In this document: positions 1-9,200 of the stretch, in pieces | Layout of the letters: each line of letters begins with the position of its first letter | Position numbering within the stretch: position 1 is the first letter of the stretch | Assembly (NCBI GenBank): GCA_032358255.1 | Contig: JAULBX010011099.1 | Span: 496,001 to 560,000 of the forward strand | Source: Heterotrichella gracilis | Taxonomy: Eukaryota > Sar > Xanthophyceae > Tribonematales > Xanthonemataceae | Direction of reading: 5' to 3' | DNA length: 64,000 nucleotides | The notes under the pieces: model-generated | The model's input: the letters and a program-made list of their open reading frames with translations, nothing else | Told to the model about the DNA's origin: nothing | Databases searched by the model: none | Program-made: the position numbers and the translations under genes

Positions 1-518
1 TTGCAAATAAACTCAGTGCCTTTGTTATCGCGCACCACCACCAATACTGATTTTCCTTCGAGTTCTTTTAATTCTGTTACCGATAATTTATTTGAAGAGG
101 CCGGAGCAATAGTTCCGTCTTTTGACAATTGGCAATTAACCACACTAATGGAAGAATAAGAAAATTCGCCAAAATAGTTGTTTTGACGAAGACGGTAATA
201 AGATATGCCGGAGAAGGGACTATAATCAATATCGGTATATTCAAACACATTAGTTAAGTTGCCGGCACTTTTGATCATGAGTGCGGTGTAAAAATGAATG
301 CCATCTTTTGATTTTTCCACCGTAAAATAATCAGACGTTTGTTCGCCCTCGGTGGTCCAGTTCACAATTACTTTTTTACCATCAGAAATAGCATCAAAAT
401 GAAGAGAAACGAGCTCACTTTTCGGCTTAGTTGGTCCGTTTTCGATCTTTTTTTGATCAAGCAAGCCATTTAAGGGCAAAACAATCAACAATAAGAGGAA
501 TCTGATTAGAAGCATCAT
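1..518 (-). CDS. Secreted protein, N-terminal part (cut by window edge)
   Basis: Reading leftward from an ATG at 518 there is an open frame of 172 codons that runs off the window edge. The first ~20 residues are a hydrophobic signal peptide (MMLLIRFLLLLIVLPLNG). The following segment contains DYFTVEKSKDG and ISYYRLRQNNYFGEFSYS, a pattern very common just upstream of T9SS sorting domains in Bacteroidota secreted proteins, where it forms a fibronectin-III-like beta sandwich. The C-terminus is outside the window, so a sorting domain cannot be confirmed. It is divergent from kbl, with 136 bp between the two starts. A second ATG at 515 is an equally good start. No catalytic motif is visible; function unknown. 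Confidence 0.7.
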   Translation of the reverse strand, partial: MMLLIRFLLLLIVLPLNGLLDQKKIENGPTKPKSELVSLHFDAISDGKKVIVNWTTEGEQTSDYFTVEKSKDGIHFYTALMIKSAGNLTNVFEYTDIDYSPFSGISYYRLRQNNYFGEFSYSSISVVNCQLSKDGTIAPASSNKLSVTELKELEGKSVLVVVRDNKGTEFIC

Positions 519-630
519 GATTCAAAGATAAGTTGTTTTTGTCGACGAAATAGCTCTTTTTATCGACAAATGATTGTTTATAGTATCTCTTTTAAAGGAT
601 TATAAATTAAGAATGTTGTAAAATAGAATT

Positions 631-638
631 TATCTTTG
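631..638 (+). promoter_or_regulatory. Bacteroidota-type -7 box for kbl
   Basis: TATCTTTG matches the TAnnTTTG consensus of the Bacteroidota housekeeping sigma factor and ends 16 bases before the kbl ATG. No convincing -33 TTTG is seen at the right distance. Confidence 0.5.
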
Positions 639-654
639 CCAAAAAACAGAGCAT

Positions 655-1842
655 ATGTACGGAAAATTAAAAGCACAATTACAAGGCACTTTGGCTGAGA
701 TTGAAAGCAACGGATTATATAAACGCGAGCGCATTATCACCACGCCAATGGACGCGGTGGTTAAGGTGAATGGAAAAGATGTAATTATTTTTTGTGCCAA
801 TAATTATTTGGGATTATCGAGTCACCCTAAAGTGATAGAAGGGGCTAAAAAAGCATTAGATACCCATGGATTTGGCATGAGCAGTGTTCGTTTTATTTGC
901 GGCACACAAGACATTCATAAAACATTAGAAGAAAAGATCTCTAAATTTTTAGGAACCGAAGATACCATTTTGTATGCTGCTGCCTTTGATGCGAATGGCG
1001 GCGTGTTTGAGCCCTTGTTTGATGAGCAGGACGCTATTATTAGTGATGAATTAAATCATGCCAGTATTATAGATGGCGTGCGATTGTGTAAAGCGCAGCG
1101 TTATCGTTACAAGAACTGTGACATGGCTGATCTGGAAGAGCAACTCATCAAATCACAAGCACAGCGTAACCGCATCATTGTAACAGATGGTGTATTTAGC
1201 ATGGATGGATTTGTAGCGCCTTTGGATAAAATTTGTGACCTCGCCGATAAATACAATGCTTTGGTGATGGTGGATGAATGTCACGCCAGTGGCTTTATTG
1301 GTAAAACCGGCCGGGGAACCATTGAAGCAAAAAATGTGATCGGTCGTGTGGATATTATTACCGGAACTTTAGGAAAAGCCTTAGGTGGCGCTATGGGCGG
1401 CTTTACCAGCGGGCGTAAAGAAATTGTGGATCTGTTGCGTCAGCGTTCGCGTCCATATTTATTCAGTAACTCTTTAGCGCCAAGTATTGTGGGCGCCAGT
1501 ATTGCGGTGTTTGATCTGTTAACAGAAACAACCACTTTACGCGATAAATTGGAGTGGAATGTGAATTATTTTAAAGCCGGTATTAAAGCATCCGGACTGG
1601 AAATTAAAGATGGTGATAGTGCCATTGTTCCGGTGATGTTATATGATGCGAAGCTGGCACAAACATTTGCGGCGAAATTATTGGATGAAGGAATTTATGT
1701 GATTGGTTTTTTCTTTCCGGTGGTTCCAAAAGACAAAGCGCGCATTCGTGTGCAGTTAAGTGCCGCGCATGAGAAAGAACATTTGGATAAAGCCATTGCA
1801 GCTTTTACCAAGGTGGGCAAAGAGTTGGGAGTTATTAAGTAA
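655..1842 (+). CDS. kbl: Glycine C-acetyltransferase (2-amino-3-ketobutyrate CoA ligase)
   Basis: PLP-dependent cytoplasmic enzyme of threonine catabolism: it cleaves 2-amino-3-ketobutyrate with CoA to glycine and acetyl-CoA. It is an alpha-oxoamine synthase (fold type I), and 395 residues is the normal family length. Visible landmarks are [11 protein letters not shown] with His135, VDECHASGF with Asp207 and His210 (cofactor ring contacts), and [10 protein letters not shown] with Lys241 as the expected Schiff-base lysine. The partner threonine dehydrogenase is not adjacent, so the gene is monocistronic here. The start is supported by the -7 box at 631-638. Related AONS family members (KBL versus BioF) are hard to separate by eye, but RxxSxRFICGTQ and overall similarity favour KBL. 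Confidence 0.93.
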   Translation: MYGKLKAQLQGTLAEIESNGLYKRERIITTPMDAVVKVNGKDVIIFCANNYLGLSSHPKVIEGAKKALDTHGFGMSSVRFICGTQDIHKTLEEKISKFLGTEDTILYAAAFDANGGVFEPLFDEQDAIISDELNHASIIDGVRLCKAQRYRYKNCDMADLEEQLIKSQAQRNRIIVTDGVFSMDGFVAPLDKICDLADKYNALVMVDECHASGFIGKTGRGTIEAKNVIGRVDIITGTLGKALGGAMGGFTSGRKEIVDLLRQRSRPYLFSNSLAPSIVGASIAVFDLLTETTTLRDKLEWNVNYFKAGIKASGLEIKDGDSAIVPVMLYDAKLAQTFAAKLLDEGIYVIGFFFPVVPKDKARIRVQLSAAHEKEHLDKAIAAFTKVGKELGVIK

Positions 1843-1910
1843 ATTTTAGATTGATTGAATTTTTGATTTTTTGACTGGACTGGTGCTCCGGAGAATAATA
1901 TTAGCCGGGG

Positions 1911-2004
1911 GATTAGACACGAATTTCACGATCCCGAAAGTTTTCGGGTACACGAATCAGATCAGCGCTAATCATCTCTTTCTGCGTCATCTGCGTTCTA
2001 TAAA
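1911..2004. repeat. Dispersed degenerate intergenic repeat, copy 1 with CCCGAAA palindrome
   Basis: This stretch holds GATTAGACAC (1911-1920), a palindrome CCCGAAA-gt-TTTCGGG (1933-1948), and GCGTCATCTGCGTTCTATAAAA (1983-2004). The first and last modules recur in the same order at 47674-47755 between moaC/mogA and moaA. No open frame of note is present. It looks like non-coding dispersed repeat material of the kind scattered between Bacteroidota genes. Confidence 0.55.
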
Positions 2005-2043
2005 ACAATAATTTTGCAGGCAATACAGCGTATTAAACAAAAA

Positions 2044-2072
2044 AAACCCGCTCAGAAAAACTGAACGGGTTT
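2044..2072. terminator. Bidirectional rho-independent terminator
   Basis: A near-perfect 12-bp stem, AAACCCGCTCAG paired with CTGAACGGGTTT, encloses a 5-A loop. There is a T run on both sides, so it can end the minus-strand T9SS gene that stops at 2093 as well as kbl transcripts. Confidence 0.85.
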
Positions 2073-2092
2073 TTAAATAATAACTGAATCAC

Positions 2093-3691
2093 TTATTCTT
2101 TGATCAATTTTTTAGTGCTGCTTTCTGCACCTGATTTAATTTGAATAAAATAAACTCCTTTGGTGAAATGTTCGGTATTAATTTGAACAGAAGATTCGCT
2201 TTTTAAATTGGAGGTATATATTACTTTTCCTAAAGCATCCAAAATTTGAATACTTGCATCACTTGATGCGGTGTTTTTTACTTGCACTTCTGTATTAAAC
2301 GGATTTGGAAACACAGAAATACGGCTGCTTAACAAAACACCTTCATTCAGCGAGGTACATTCTGAAACGGTTTGAGTTATGGATAATGTGCTAGAACAAG
2401 AACCATTGTTCCCATTGAGAATATAGCTTGAAGTAATGCTAGGTGTAATAATGTTGGCGGCTGTGGTTACACCATTTGACCAGGAATAGGTAGTAGCACC
2501 AACAGCGGTTAAGGTAGTTGATTGTCCCTTACAAATAGTGGCATTCGGTTGAGTAATACTTATGCTTGGTGTAGCCACAACACTTTGTGTCACCACCAAT
2601 GTATTGGTGCAAGAGCCATCTTCTCCTATCACTGTATAAGAGGTAGTAGAATTTGGATTAACGGTGAGTTGAGCGGAAGACGGTCCGTTTACCCAAGTAT
2701 AGCTGGTAGCTCCGCTCACCGTAATGGTAGCTGTGTTACCGGAACAAAGAGTTGTGTTGCTTTGAACAGCTGTTAAGGTTGGTATGTTGCAGGAAACAGG
2801 AGTCCATTTATAAGACTGACCCGATGTCGGAAATAAACTTTGATCAAAATCACAGACATCCGTAATATTTGTTGATGCTAATGATGTTGCCCAGGTGTTA
2901 GAACTGCTTACTTTTCGCGAATTGTAATCGCTGTTACTGCTTCCTTTTAAACCAACTTCTGAAGGGATCACATCATTACCTGGAATTACAGTTCCATATA
3001 AAAACTCAATTTGATTGCTGGTTTCGAATAAACGTAATTTAAAATTGATGACTTCATCATATACCCCGTAACGGGTAAATCTGCGAAACTCAATTTCATA
3101 AATACGATTTGGGCTAACACCGCTTACGTTTTCTTTGATATAACTGCTTAAGCTCACAACATCATACAGAGAGATCGTGTTTGCTGCACTAATATTCAAT
3201 ACAATATTATTTCCTGAAATAGCCGTGATGGTTGGATTTACACTACCAAAGTCACCGTTATAATCCAATATAACATCTCCCACACTAAATCCTGCCACAG
3301 ATGAACAATTGGTAAGTGTATTACTTCCTGAGGTCATATCTGCACTAATCAAGCTAGTCATTAAAAGATCCTGACCAAAAGGGGCTATAAGATCTTGCGT
3401 TGTGAGATCAGAAATAGGTGTGTATTCAAATCCGCTTAAGGTATTAAAGCTTACATAACCATTCGCGCAAACATCAATTGTATTATACGCTGTGCCATTG
3501 TAGGTAAATGTAAAAGGAAGTGAAAGAGTATTCACATCATCGTCCTGCAGGATTCCACCAACAAGTGTTCCTGAACTGGCTGATCCATAAGAGCTGCTGC
3601 TTTGCGTGAAGGTGTAGGCGCTAACCTGTGCTTTGAAAGCTGTGAAGCATAAAGAAAGAAGAATTGACAGTTGAACTAATTTTGTTTTCAT
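2093..3691 (-). CDS. T9SS-sorted secreted protein with Ig-like repeats
   Basis: A 532-residue exported protein. An N-terminal signal peptide (residues 1-22, ending in AFKAQ) is followed by a beta-rich domain (about 25-300) with FTYNGTAYNTIDVCANGYVSF, a pattern recurrent in Bacteroidota surface proteins. Two Ig-like repeats of about 67 residues follow (about 305-440; LCSGN ... TSYTW, ICKGQ ... TTYSW), closely resembling the 24 repeats in the giant protein at 30313-38745. The C-terminus (about 455-532) is a type A T9SS sorting domain with VFPNPFNTEV and GVYFIQI. It is predicted to cross the outer membrane by T9SS and be attached or released at the cell surface. The ligand is unknown. It is monocistronic, with a terminator directly downstream. 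Confidence 0.85.
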   Translation of the reverse strand: MKTKLVQLSILLSLCFTAFKAQVSAYTFTQSSSSYGSASSGTLVGGILQDDDVNTLSLPFTFTYNGTAYNTIDVCANGYVSFNTLSGFEYTPISDLTTQDLIAPFGQDLLMTSLISADMTSGSNTLTNCSSVAGFSVGDVILDYNGDFGSVNPTITAISGNNIVLNISAANTISLYDVVSLSSYIKENVSGVSPNRIYEIEFRRFTRYGVYDEVINFKLRLFETSNQIEFLYGTVIPGNDVIPSEVGLKGSSNSDYNSRKVSSSNTWATSLASTNITDVCDFDQSLFPTSGQSYKWTPVSCNIPTLTAVQSNTTLCSGNTATITVSGATSYTWVNGPSSAQLTVNPNSTTSYTVIGEDGSCTNTLVVTQSVVATPSISITQPNATICKGQSTTLTAVGATTYSWSNGVTTAANIITPSITSSYILNGNNGSCSSTLSITQTVSECTSLNEGVLLSSRISVFPNPFNTEVQVKNTASSDASIQILDALGKVIYTSNLKSESSVQINTEHFTKGVYFIQIKSGAESSTKKLIKE

Positions 3692-4113
3692 AGGGTTTTT
3701 TTGGAAGTAAAATTAGACTATAAAAAAAGGCTGGTGACAGTTATTTTATAAGTGGTAAGGCTGTTTGCATTTTTTAACAAGCGAGAAATTTAAAAGGTAA
3801 TTAATTTTTAATTAGAGAAAGGAATTAAACTAGATACACCAAAACGTGTTTTTAACTTTTCACTATTTTTTATCGAAGAAATTAATCAATCCAATTAGCG
3901 ATAGAGGTAATTTTAAGAGGGGTGTTGATCTGGCAATGGCGGTAAACAAAGGCACTTTCATAATTTTCAAAAATACTATAATTCGTAGCAAGGCTCTGCT
4001 ATAATTCCACATACTTTTGTAAAGGAGTTAATACTACGTGAATAAGAATTGCTGAAAAAGAAAAAAAAGAGTCTTAACTTAATCAAACCCGTAATCAATA
4101 AATAAGACATATC
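3692..4113. other. Gene-free region upstream of recA
   Basis: 422 bp between divergent genes with no credible open frame. It contains a perfect -7-like box TACTTTTG at 4012-4019 on the plus strand, about 95 bp before the recA ATG. It also holds a small AT-rich inverted repeat, TAATTAA/TTAATTA, at 3798-3814. No SOS-type operator could be recognised; Bacteroidota often lack the E. coli LexA box. Confidence 0.4.
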
Positions 4114-5202
4114 ATGGCAAAGAAAAATGCAGAAGATGTAATGGATGCGATGGAAGCATCGACCATTCGTCAGGCAAATGGAGAACTTAAAAAGTCGGTG
4201 AATTCAGAAAAACTGAAGGCCTTACAATTAACCTTAGATAAGTTGGAGAAGACTTATGGCAAGGGCACGGTCATGAAATTGGGCGATGCGAAGATTGAGG
4301 CGATTGAAGCTATTTCAACCGGTTCCTTAGGTCTGGATATTGCATTGGGCATTGGCGGATTACCAAAAGGAAGAGTAGTTGAAATTTATGGTCCGGAGTC
4401 ATCGGGTAAAACCACTTTAGCGATTCATGCGATTGCGAATGTTCAAAAAACAGGAGGTATAGCGGCATTCATTGATGCGGAGCATGCTTTTGATCGTTTT
4501 TATGCAGAAAAGTTAGGAGTAGATACAGGAAGTTTATTAATATCTCAACCCGATAATGGAGAACAAGCTTTAGAAATTGCAGATAATTTAATTCGCAGTG
4601 GAGCGGTTGATTTGGTAGTGATTGACTCTGTAGCGGCCCTCACGCCAAAAGCCGAGATTGAAGGTGAAATGGGTGATAGTCGCATGGGTTTACAAGCACG
4701 TTTGATGAGTCAGGCTTTGCGTAAATTAACCGGCACTATAAATAAAACAGGATGTTGCTGTATTTTCATTAATCAGTTGCGTGAGAAGATCGGGATTATG
4801 TTTGGAAATCCGGAGACCACTACCGGGGGAAATGCTTTGAAGTTTTATGCTTCGGTGCGTTTAGATATAAGAAGAATAAGTCAGTTAAAAGAGGGCGATG
4901 TGGTATCGGGTAACAGAGCCCGTGTGAAGGTGGTAAAAAATAAACTGGCACCACCGTTCCGTCAGGCGGAATTTGACATTGTATTTGGAGAAGGAATCAG
5001 TAAAGTTGGTGAGATCATTGACATTGGCGTAGAGAAGGGCATTATTAAGAAGGCCGGATCTTGGTTCAGTTATGAGGACACTAAATTAGGTCAGGGTAGA
5101 GATTCGGTAAAAAATTTATTTGCTGAAAATCCTGATTTAGCTGAAGAGATCGAGAATAAAATAAAAGACATACTGAGCGCTGAGAATGCTCCTGCCGAAT
5201 AG
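4114..5202 (+). CDS. recA: Recombinase RecA
   Basis: The DNA strand-exchange ATPase central to homologous recombination and the DNA-damage response; it acts as a filament on single-stranded DNA. The 362-residue length is typical apart from an extended N-terminus of about 30 residues before the core ([22 protein letters not shown]). Walker A GPESSGKT lies at 93-100 and Walker B VDLVVID at 165-171. The signature [14 protein letters not shown] (about 201-214) and loop-2 region [19 protein letters not shown] (232-250) follow. Three consecutive cysteines (214-216) precede the conserved [12 protein letters not shown] -7 box at 4012-4019 and a downstream terminator suggest a single-gene transcript. 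Confidence 0.98.
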   Translation: MAKKNAEDVMDAMEASTIRQANGELKKSVNSEKLKALQLTLDKLEKTYGKGTVMKLGDAKIEAIEAISTGSLGLDIALGIGGLPKGRVVEIYGPESSGKTTLAIHAIANVQKTGGIAAFIDAEHAFDRFYAEKLGVDTGSLLISQPDNGEQALEIADNLIRSGAVDLVVIDSVAALTPKAEIEGEMGDSRMGLQARLMSQALRKLTGTINKTGCCCIFINQLREKIGIMFGNPETTTGGNALKFYASVRLDIRRISQLKEGDVVSGNRARVKVVKNKLAPPFRQAEFDIVFGEGISKVGEIIDIGVEKGIIKKAGSWFSYEDTKLGQGRDSVKNLFAENPDLAEEIENKIKDILSAENAPAE

Positions 5203-5227
5203 GCTTGTCTGAGATTTGTTAATAAAG

Positions 5228-5254
5228 TCCCCGGGTAGATTTCTATTTCGGGGA
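5228..5254 (+). terminator. recA terminator
   Basis: Stem TCCCCG/CGGGGA with an inner TAGA/TCTA stem, followed by TTTTGTTTTGG. It lies 25 bp after the recA stop. Confidence 0.7.
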
Positions 5255-5272
5255 TTTTGTTTTGGTGTTTGA

Positions 5273-5355
5273 ATACGTGACCTGCAAGTGCCGCACAGAC
5301 AATATTTGCTAATTTGAAATTTTACACGTATATTTGTTAATAAATTCACACGTAT
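5273..5355 (+). promoter_or_regulatory. Promoter and probable autoregulatory operator of the toxin-antitoxin operon
   Basis: A promoter with TTTG at 5305-5308, a 20-bp spacer and TATATTTG at 5329-5336 fits the Bacteroidota -33/-7 pattern. The heptamer CACGTAT occurs at 5325-5331 and 5349-5355, and its complement ATACGTG at 5273-5279. One copy overlaps the -7 box and one ends just before the antitoxin ATG. Antitoxins of the ribbon-helix-helix class commonly bind such sites and repress their own operon; assigning these as the operator is inference. Confidence 0.5.
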
Positions 5356-5356
5356 C

Positions 5357-5602
5357 ATGACAACAAAACTCACCTTGACAATTGACGATTCAGTGATCTC
5401 AATTGCTAAGAAATACGCTAAACAAAGAGGTAAAAGTTTGTCCGACATAGTAGAAAACTATCTTATGTCATTGACATCGAAAGAAAATAAGGAAGAAAGT
5501 ATTTCGCCCAAAATTTTAAAATTAATGGGTGCTATTGAATTGCCTGTAGACTATGACTATAAAAAAGAATTAACCAAAGGTTTGCTGAGAAAATATAAAT
5601 AA
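5357..5602 (+). CDS. Antitoxin of a VapBC-type pair (ribbon-helix-helix-like, DUF6364-like)
   Basis: An 81-residue protein. The N-terminus TTKLTLTIDDSVISIAKKYA has the strand-helix look of ribbon-helix-helix DNA-binding antitoxins (resembling the DUF6364 group) and is followed by GKSLSDIVENYL. The charged C-terminal half is expected to wrap the toxin. Its stop codon overlaps the toxin ATG by one base (TAATG), so the two are translationally coupled, as is usual for such modules. It probably neutralises the PIN ribonuclease and represses the operon through the heptamer sites upstream. The family assignment comes from pattern recognition only. Confidence 0.8.
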   Translation: MTTKLTLTIDDSVISIAKKYAKQRGKSLSDIVENYLMSLTSKENKEESISPKILKLMGAIELPVDYDYKKELTKGLLRKYK

Positions 5603-6030
5603 TGAAGAATATTTTCTTGGATACCAATGTATTAATTGACTTTTTTGCAGACCGAAAACCTTTTTCAATGGAAGCAGCAAGGCTTTTTAATTATTCCTTT
5701 AAAAAGGAGATTAACATTTATATCTCCGCGGTCTCTTATAATAATATTTACTACATCCTAAGACAATCGTGCCCACATGCAGAAACTATAAAAATGTTAT
5801 CTGAGCTAAATGAATGGACGGATATAATTGATGTGTCTAAAGACATAATAAAAAAGTCACTTAAATCTGACTTCAAAGACTTCGAAGACGCAATTCAATA
5901 TAACTGTGCAAAATCTTTAAGTAAAATTGACTTCATTGTAACTCGTGACACTAAAGACTTTAAATCAAGTTCATTACCAATATTGACTCCAAAAGAAGCG
6001 ATCTCACTTGTGGAAAGCACCGGCAGGTAA
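5602..6030 (+). CDS. PIN-domain ribonuclease toxin (VapC-like)
   Basis: A 142-residue PIN-domain protein, expected to be a magnesium-dependent RNase that is inactive while bound by the adjacent antitoxin. Conserved acidic positions visible are Asp7 in FLDTNVLIDFF, Asp93/Asp96 in FKDFEDAIQ and Asp116 in TRDTKDF. The position that is often glutamate in classical VapC (after helix 2) is SYNNIYYIL here, a variant common in Bacteroidota members. It is directly coupled to the antitoxin gene. The downstream 200 bp hold no gene. The RNA target cannot be inferred. Confidence 0.85.
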   Translation: MKNIFLDTNVLIDFFADRKPFSMEAARLFNYSFKKEINIYISAVSYNNIYYILRQSCPHAETIKMLSELNEWTDIIDVSKDIIKKSLKSDFKDFEDAIQYNCAKSLSKIDFIVTRDTKDFKSSSLPILTPKEAISLVESTGR

Positions 6031-6206
6031 CAAACAACTGGCGCCACCGCGGACAAGAGGAAGCGCTTGCGCAAGAGCCTGCTCAAATTGACATTTGCCG
6101 TGGTAGAGGGCCCTGTTTATTAAGGCGGTGAGCTTTGCCGTGGTGACACCTTTGCCTTCGCTTAAGCTACAACGAATTTGAGTGGCGGGCATGTACAAAA
6201 TTATTT

Positions 6207-6214
6207 TAACTTTG
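6207..6214 (+). promoter_or_regulatory. -7 box for the 1197-residue secreted protein
   Basis: TAACTTTG, an exact TAnnTTTG match, lies 22 bp before the ATG at 6237. Confidence 0.55.
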
Positions 6215-6236
6215 GGATAATTTATTCAAAAACCCT

Positions 6237-9200
6237 ATGAAAATAAAAGTACTTTTTACTTTTCTATTTCACACAGCTCTTCTTTTATCACAGGCGCCGG
6301 TATACCAATGGTCTAAATCTATTGGCTATGGTATTGGAACTACTTTCGGAACCTATGTGGGAGGGAATTTTATAGAAACGGATGGCCTTGGCAACATGTA
6401 TGTATGTGGTGATTTTGCTGGCACAATTGATCTTGATCCGGGGCCCGGCAGGATGACGTTTGGCGCAGCAGGCGCTGACGATATTTACATTGCTAAATAT
6501 AACACAAGTGGAAATCTTAATTGGGCCTTCAAGCTGGGAGGAATACAGAGCGAACATGTTACAGCCATGAAAATGGATCCTTTAGGAAACATTTACATTA
6601 CCGGGTCCTATTCTGCTATTGTGGATTTTGATCCCTCGCCCTCGAACTTTAATCTGAATGCAGGAAATTCTCGTAATATTTTCTTTGCGAAGTATACCAG
6701 CTCAGGAACTTTAGTGTGGGTGAAAAATCTGGAAACCATTGGCATGGGTGCTCCATGGAGCAGTGGAATGGATATTCAGGTTGATAATTCACGGAATGTG
6801 TTTCTCTGCGGATATTTCCAGATGACTGTAGACTTCGATCCTTCGCCTGCTACGGCAACCTTAACAGCAATGACCGTGTTCGACGATTTTATTGCTAAAT
6901 ATGACAGTCTCGGTAATTATGTTTGGGCTAAACAATTTGCCTTTTCAAATTCTAATAGTAATTGCAAGAAATTAAACGTAATGCCTTCCGGCGATGTTAT
7001 TGTTGCCGGCGAATTTAATGGAGCGAATGAAGATTTTGATCCTTCGGCCGCCACAACGACTTTAAGCTCAACCGGCGGTGGCATATACTTCGCAAAATTC
7101 AGCACTTCCGGAAATTTTGTTTGGGTAAAGCAGTTGGGTCCGAACGCGGGAGGGGGGGTATCAGATCTCACTATTGACACATCCGGCAACATTTATCTTT
7201 CGGGGGTATATATGGCCGGCTGGGCATACATTGCCAAATATGATAATAATGGAAACAACACTTGGATCAGGAATAATATTGGGAACGGTACCTGGGTGAC
7301 GAATTGTAACCATCTGCTGGTGAATTCAACGTCAGGAGATGTTTACGTTACAGGTGAATTTACTGGGACCGGCGATTTTGATCCTTCGCCAGCCACAGCC
7401 AATCTGACGGGTGTAGGTGGACCTGATATTTTCATTGCCAAATATACCTCATTGGGCAACTATGTGTGGGCAAACAGTTTTGGGGATGGTTCGCCTGATG
7501 CAGGGTACGACTTGGCGTTCGGCCTTAATAACTCGATAGCAGTAACCGGAATGTTTAATTGTTTGGTCGATTTTGATCCCTCAGTGCAAACCAGTACTAT
7601 TATTCCTCAAGGAGGATCGATGTTTGTTGCGGGGTATAATCAAACAAACGGAAGTTATGTGTCTGTTTTTAGTCTCGCAGGCGCATGGGGAGGAGATGAC
7701 TTTATAAATGACATTGCGAAAGATGCCTCAGATAACATCATCGTGGCTGGTTATTTCGAAGGAAATGTTGACTTCGATCCTTCGCCCGCATACCAGATCA
7801 AAGCGGCAACGGGAATAGCATGTTTTTCTCCAGGCCATGATATTTTCTTTGGCAAATATTCCAACCAGGGAAGTCTTTTGTGGATGAAAACAATAGGCGG
7901 GATTGGAGCTGAAACCATTGGAGAAGTGGAAACTGATAATTCAGGGAATATTTACCTCGCCGGAACATTTTCAAGCACGGCTGATTTTGATCCTTCCGGA
8001 GCCGTTGCCACTCTAACAGCTTTTACCAATAATTTCGACACTTATATTGCCAAATATGATTCCCAGGGAAATTACCTGTGGGCGCTAAATTTTGGAGGTC
8101 CATCTTATTCGCCTGTCACCGACATGAAGGTCGGGAACAACACTATTTACGTTACTGGTAATCTGCAGGGTGCGATGGATTTTGACCCTTCTCCGGGCAC
8201 GGCTACTTTGTCTCCTACAGGGGGCGCGGATGCATTTATAGCGGCATACGATCTCAATGGCAATTATCTCTGGGCCAAAAAAGCGGCAAGCGGGGTGTCA
8301 GCATTCAGTTACGCATTAGCCATAGACTATAGCGGAGATCTTTACATTGCCGGTAATTTTGCATCTACCTGTGACTTCGACCCGTCAACCGGTACGGCCA
8401 CTCTTGCTGCACAAAACGGAAATTACGATGGGTTTATAGCCAAGTATGACGCAGCCGGAAATTATTTATGGGCGAGGAGTTTTTCGGGACCCGGTTCTGA
8501 AACGGGCCAGATTCTGGAACCGGACGCATCCGGTAATATTACCTTGTTGGCGCAATTTCAGTACACGACCACATTTACCTCGCCTTCAAATACGATTACG
8601 TTAAGTTCAAACCCGCCTTATATCTGGTTTAACTCGATTGGGAAATACGATGCCAATGGCAACCTATTATGGATGAACAATCTTGGCAAAATAATAACCA
8701 CAGCAGTAATTTGTGATAGTCTTGATAACCTACTTTTAATCGGCGGCTTTGGAGGCACGAATGATTTTGATCCTTCGAGCGCAACTGGTAACGTCACTTC
8801 AATTGGCCTTTCAGATATGTTCGTTGCCAAGTATACTTCATCAGGTAATTATCTGAGCGCAATTAACATGGGAGGTACGGGAGGGGCGTTTCCGAAAGCC
8901 GCTTTTATTACAAAGCAGGGGGATCTTTACGTCGGCGGAGGATACAGGGACACGATAGACTTTGACCCGGGTACTCCTCAAGCGATGATGGGCTCATATA
9001 AAGGCTATCCATACACTTATGACGCTTTTCTTGCCCGGTACTACGCATGCAATTTTCCTCCCGTAAATACCCAAACCATTTCAGGTAACGTAATTAATTG
9101 CATGGGCACCAGTGCGTCATATAGTTTGGGAAATATATCTGGCGCTGCAAGCTACAGTTGGAACTTTCCTTCAGGCTGGAGCGGTACAGGCAGCTCGAAT

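Noticed and set aside
1843-2040. Possible tRNA or structured RNA after kbl
   Set aside because: The palindromic pieces do not fold into a cloverleaf, and the modules recur at 47674-47755 as a dispersed repeat.
5137-5448. 103-codon minus-strand frame across the recA end and antitoxin start
   Set aside because: It runs antisense through two well-supported genes and the recA terminator.
6004-6198. 64-codon minus-strand frame after the PIN toxin gene
   Set aside because: It overlaps the toxin 3' end and depends on a GC-rich stretch with a TTTGCCGTGGT direct repeat (6094-6104 and 6134-6144); no promoter and no recognisable protein features.
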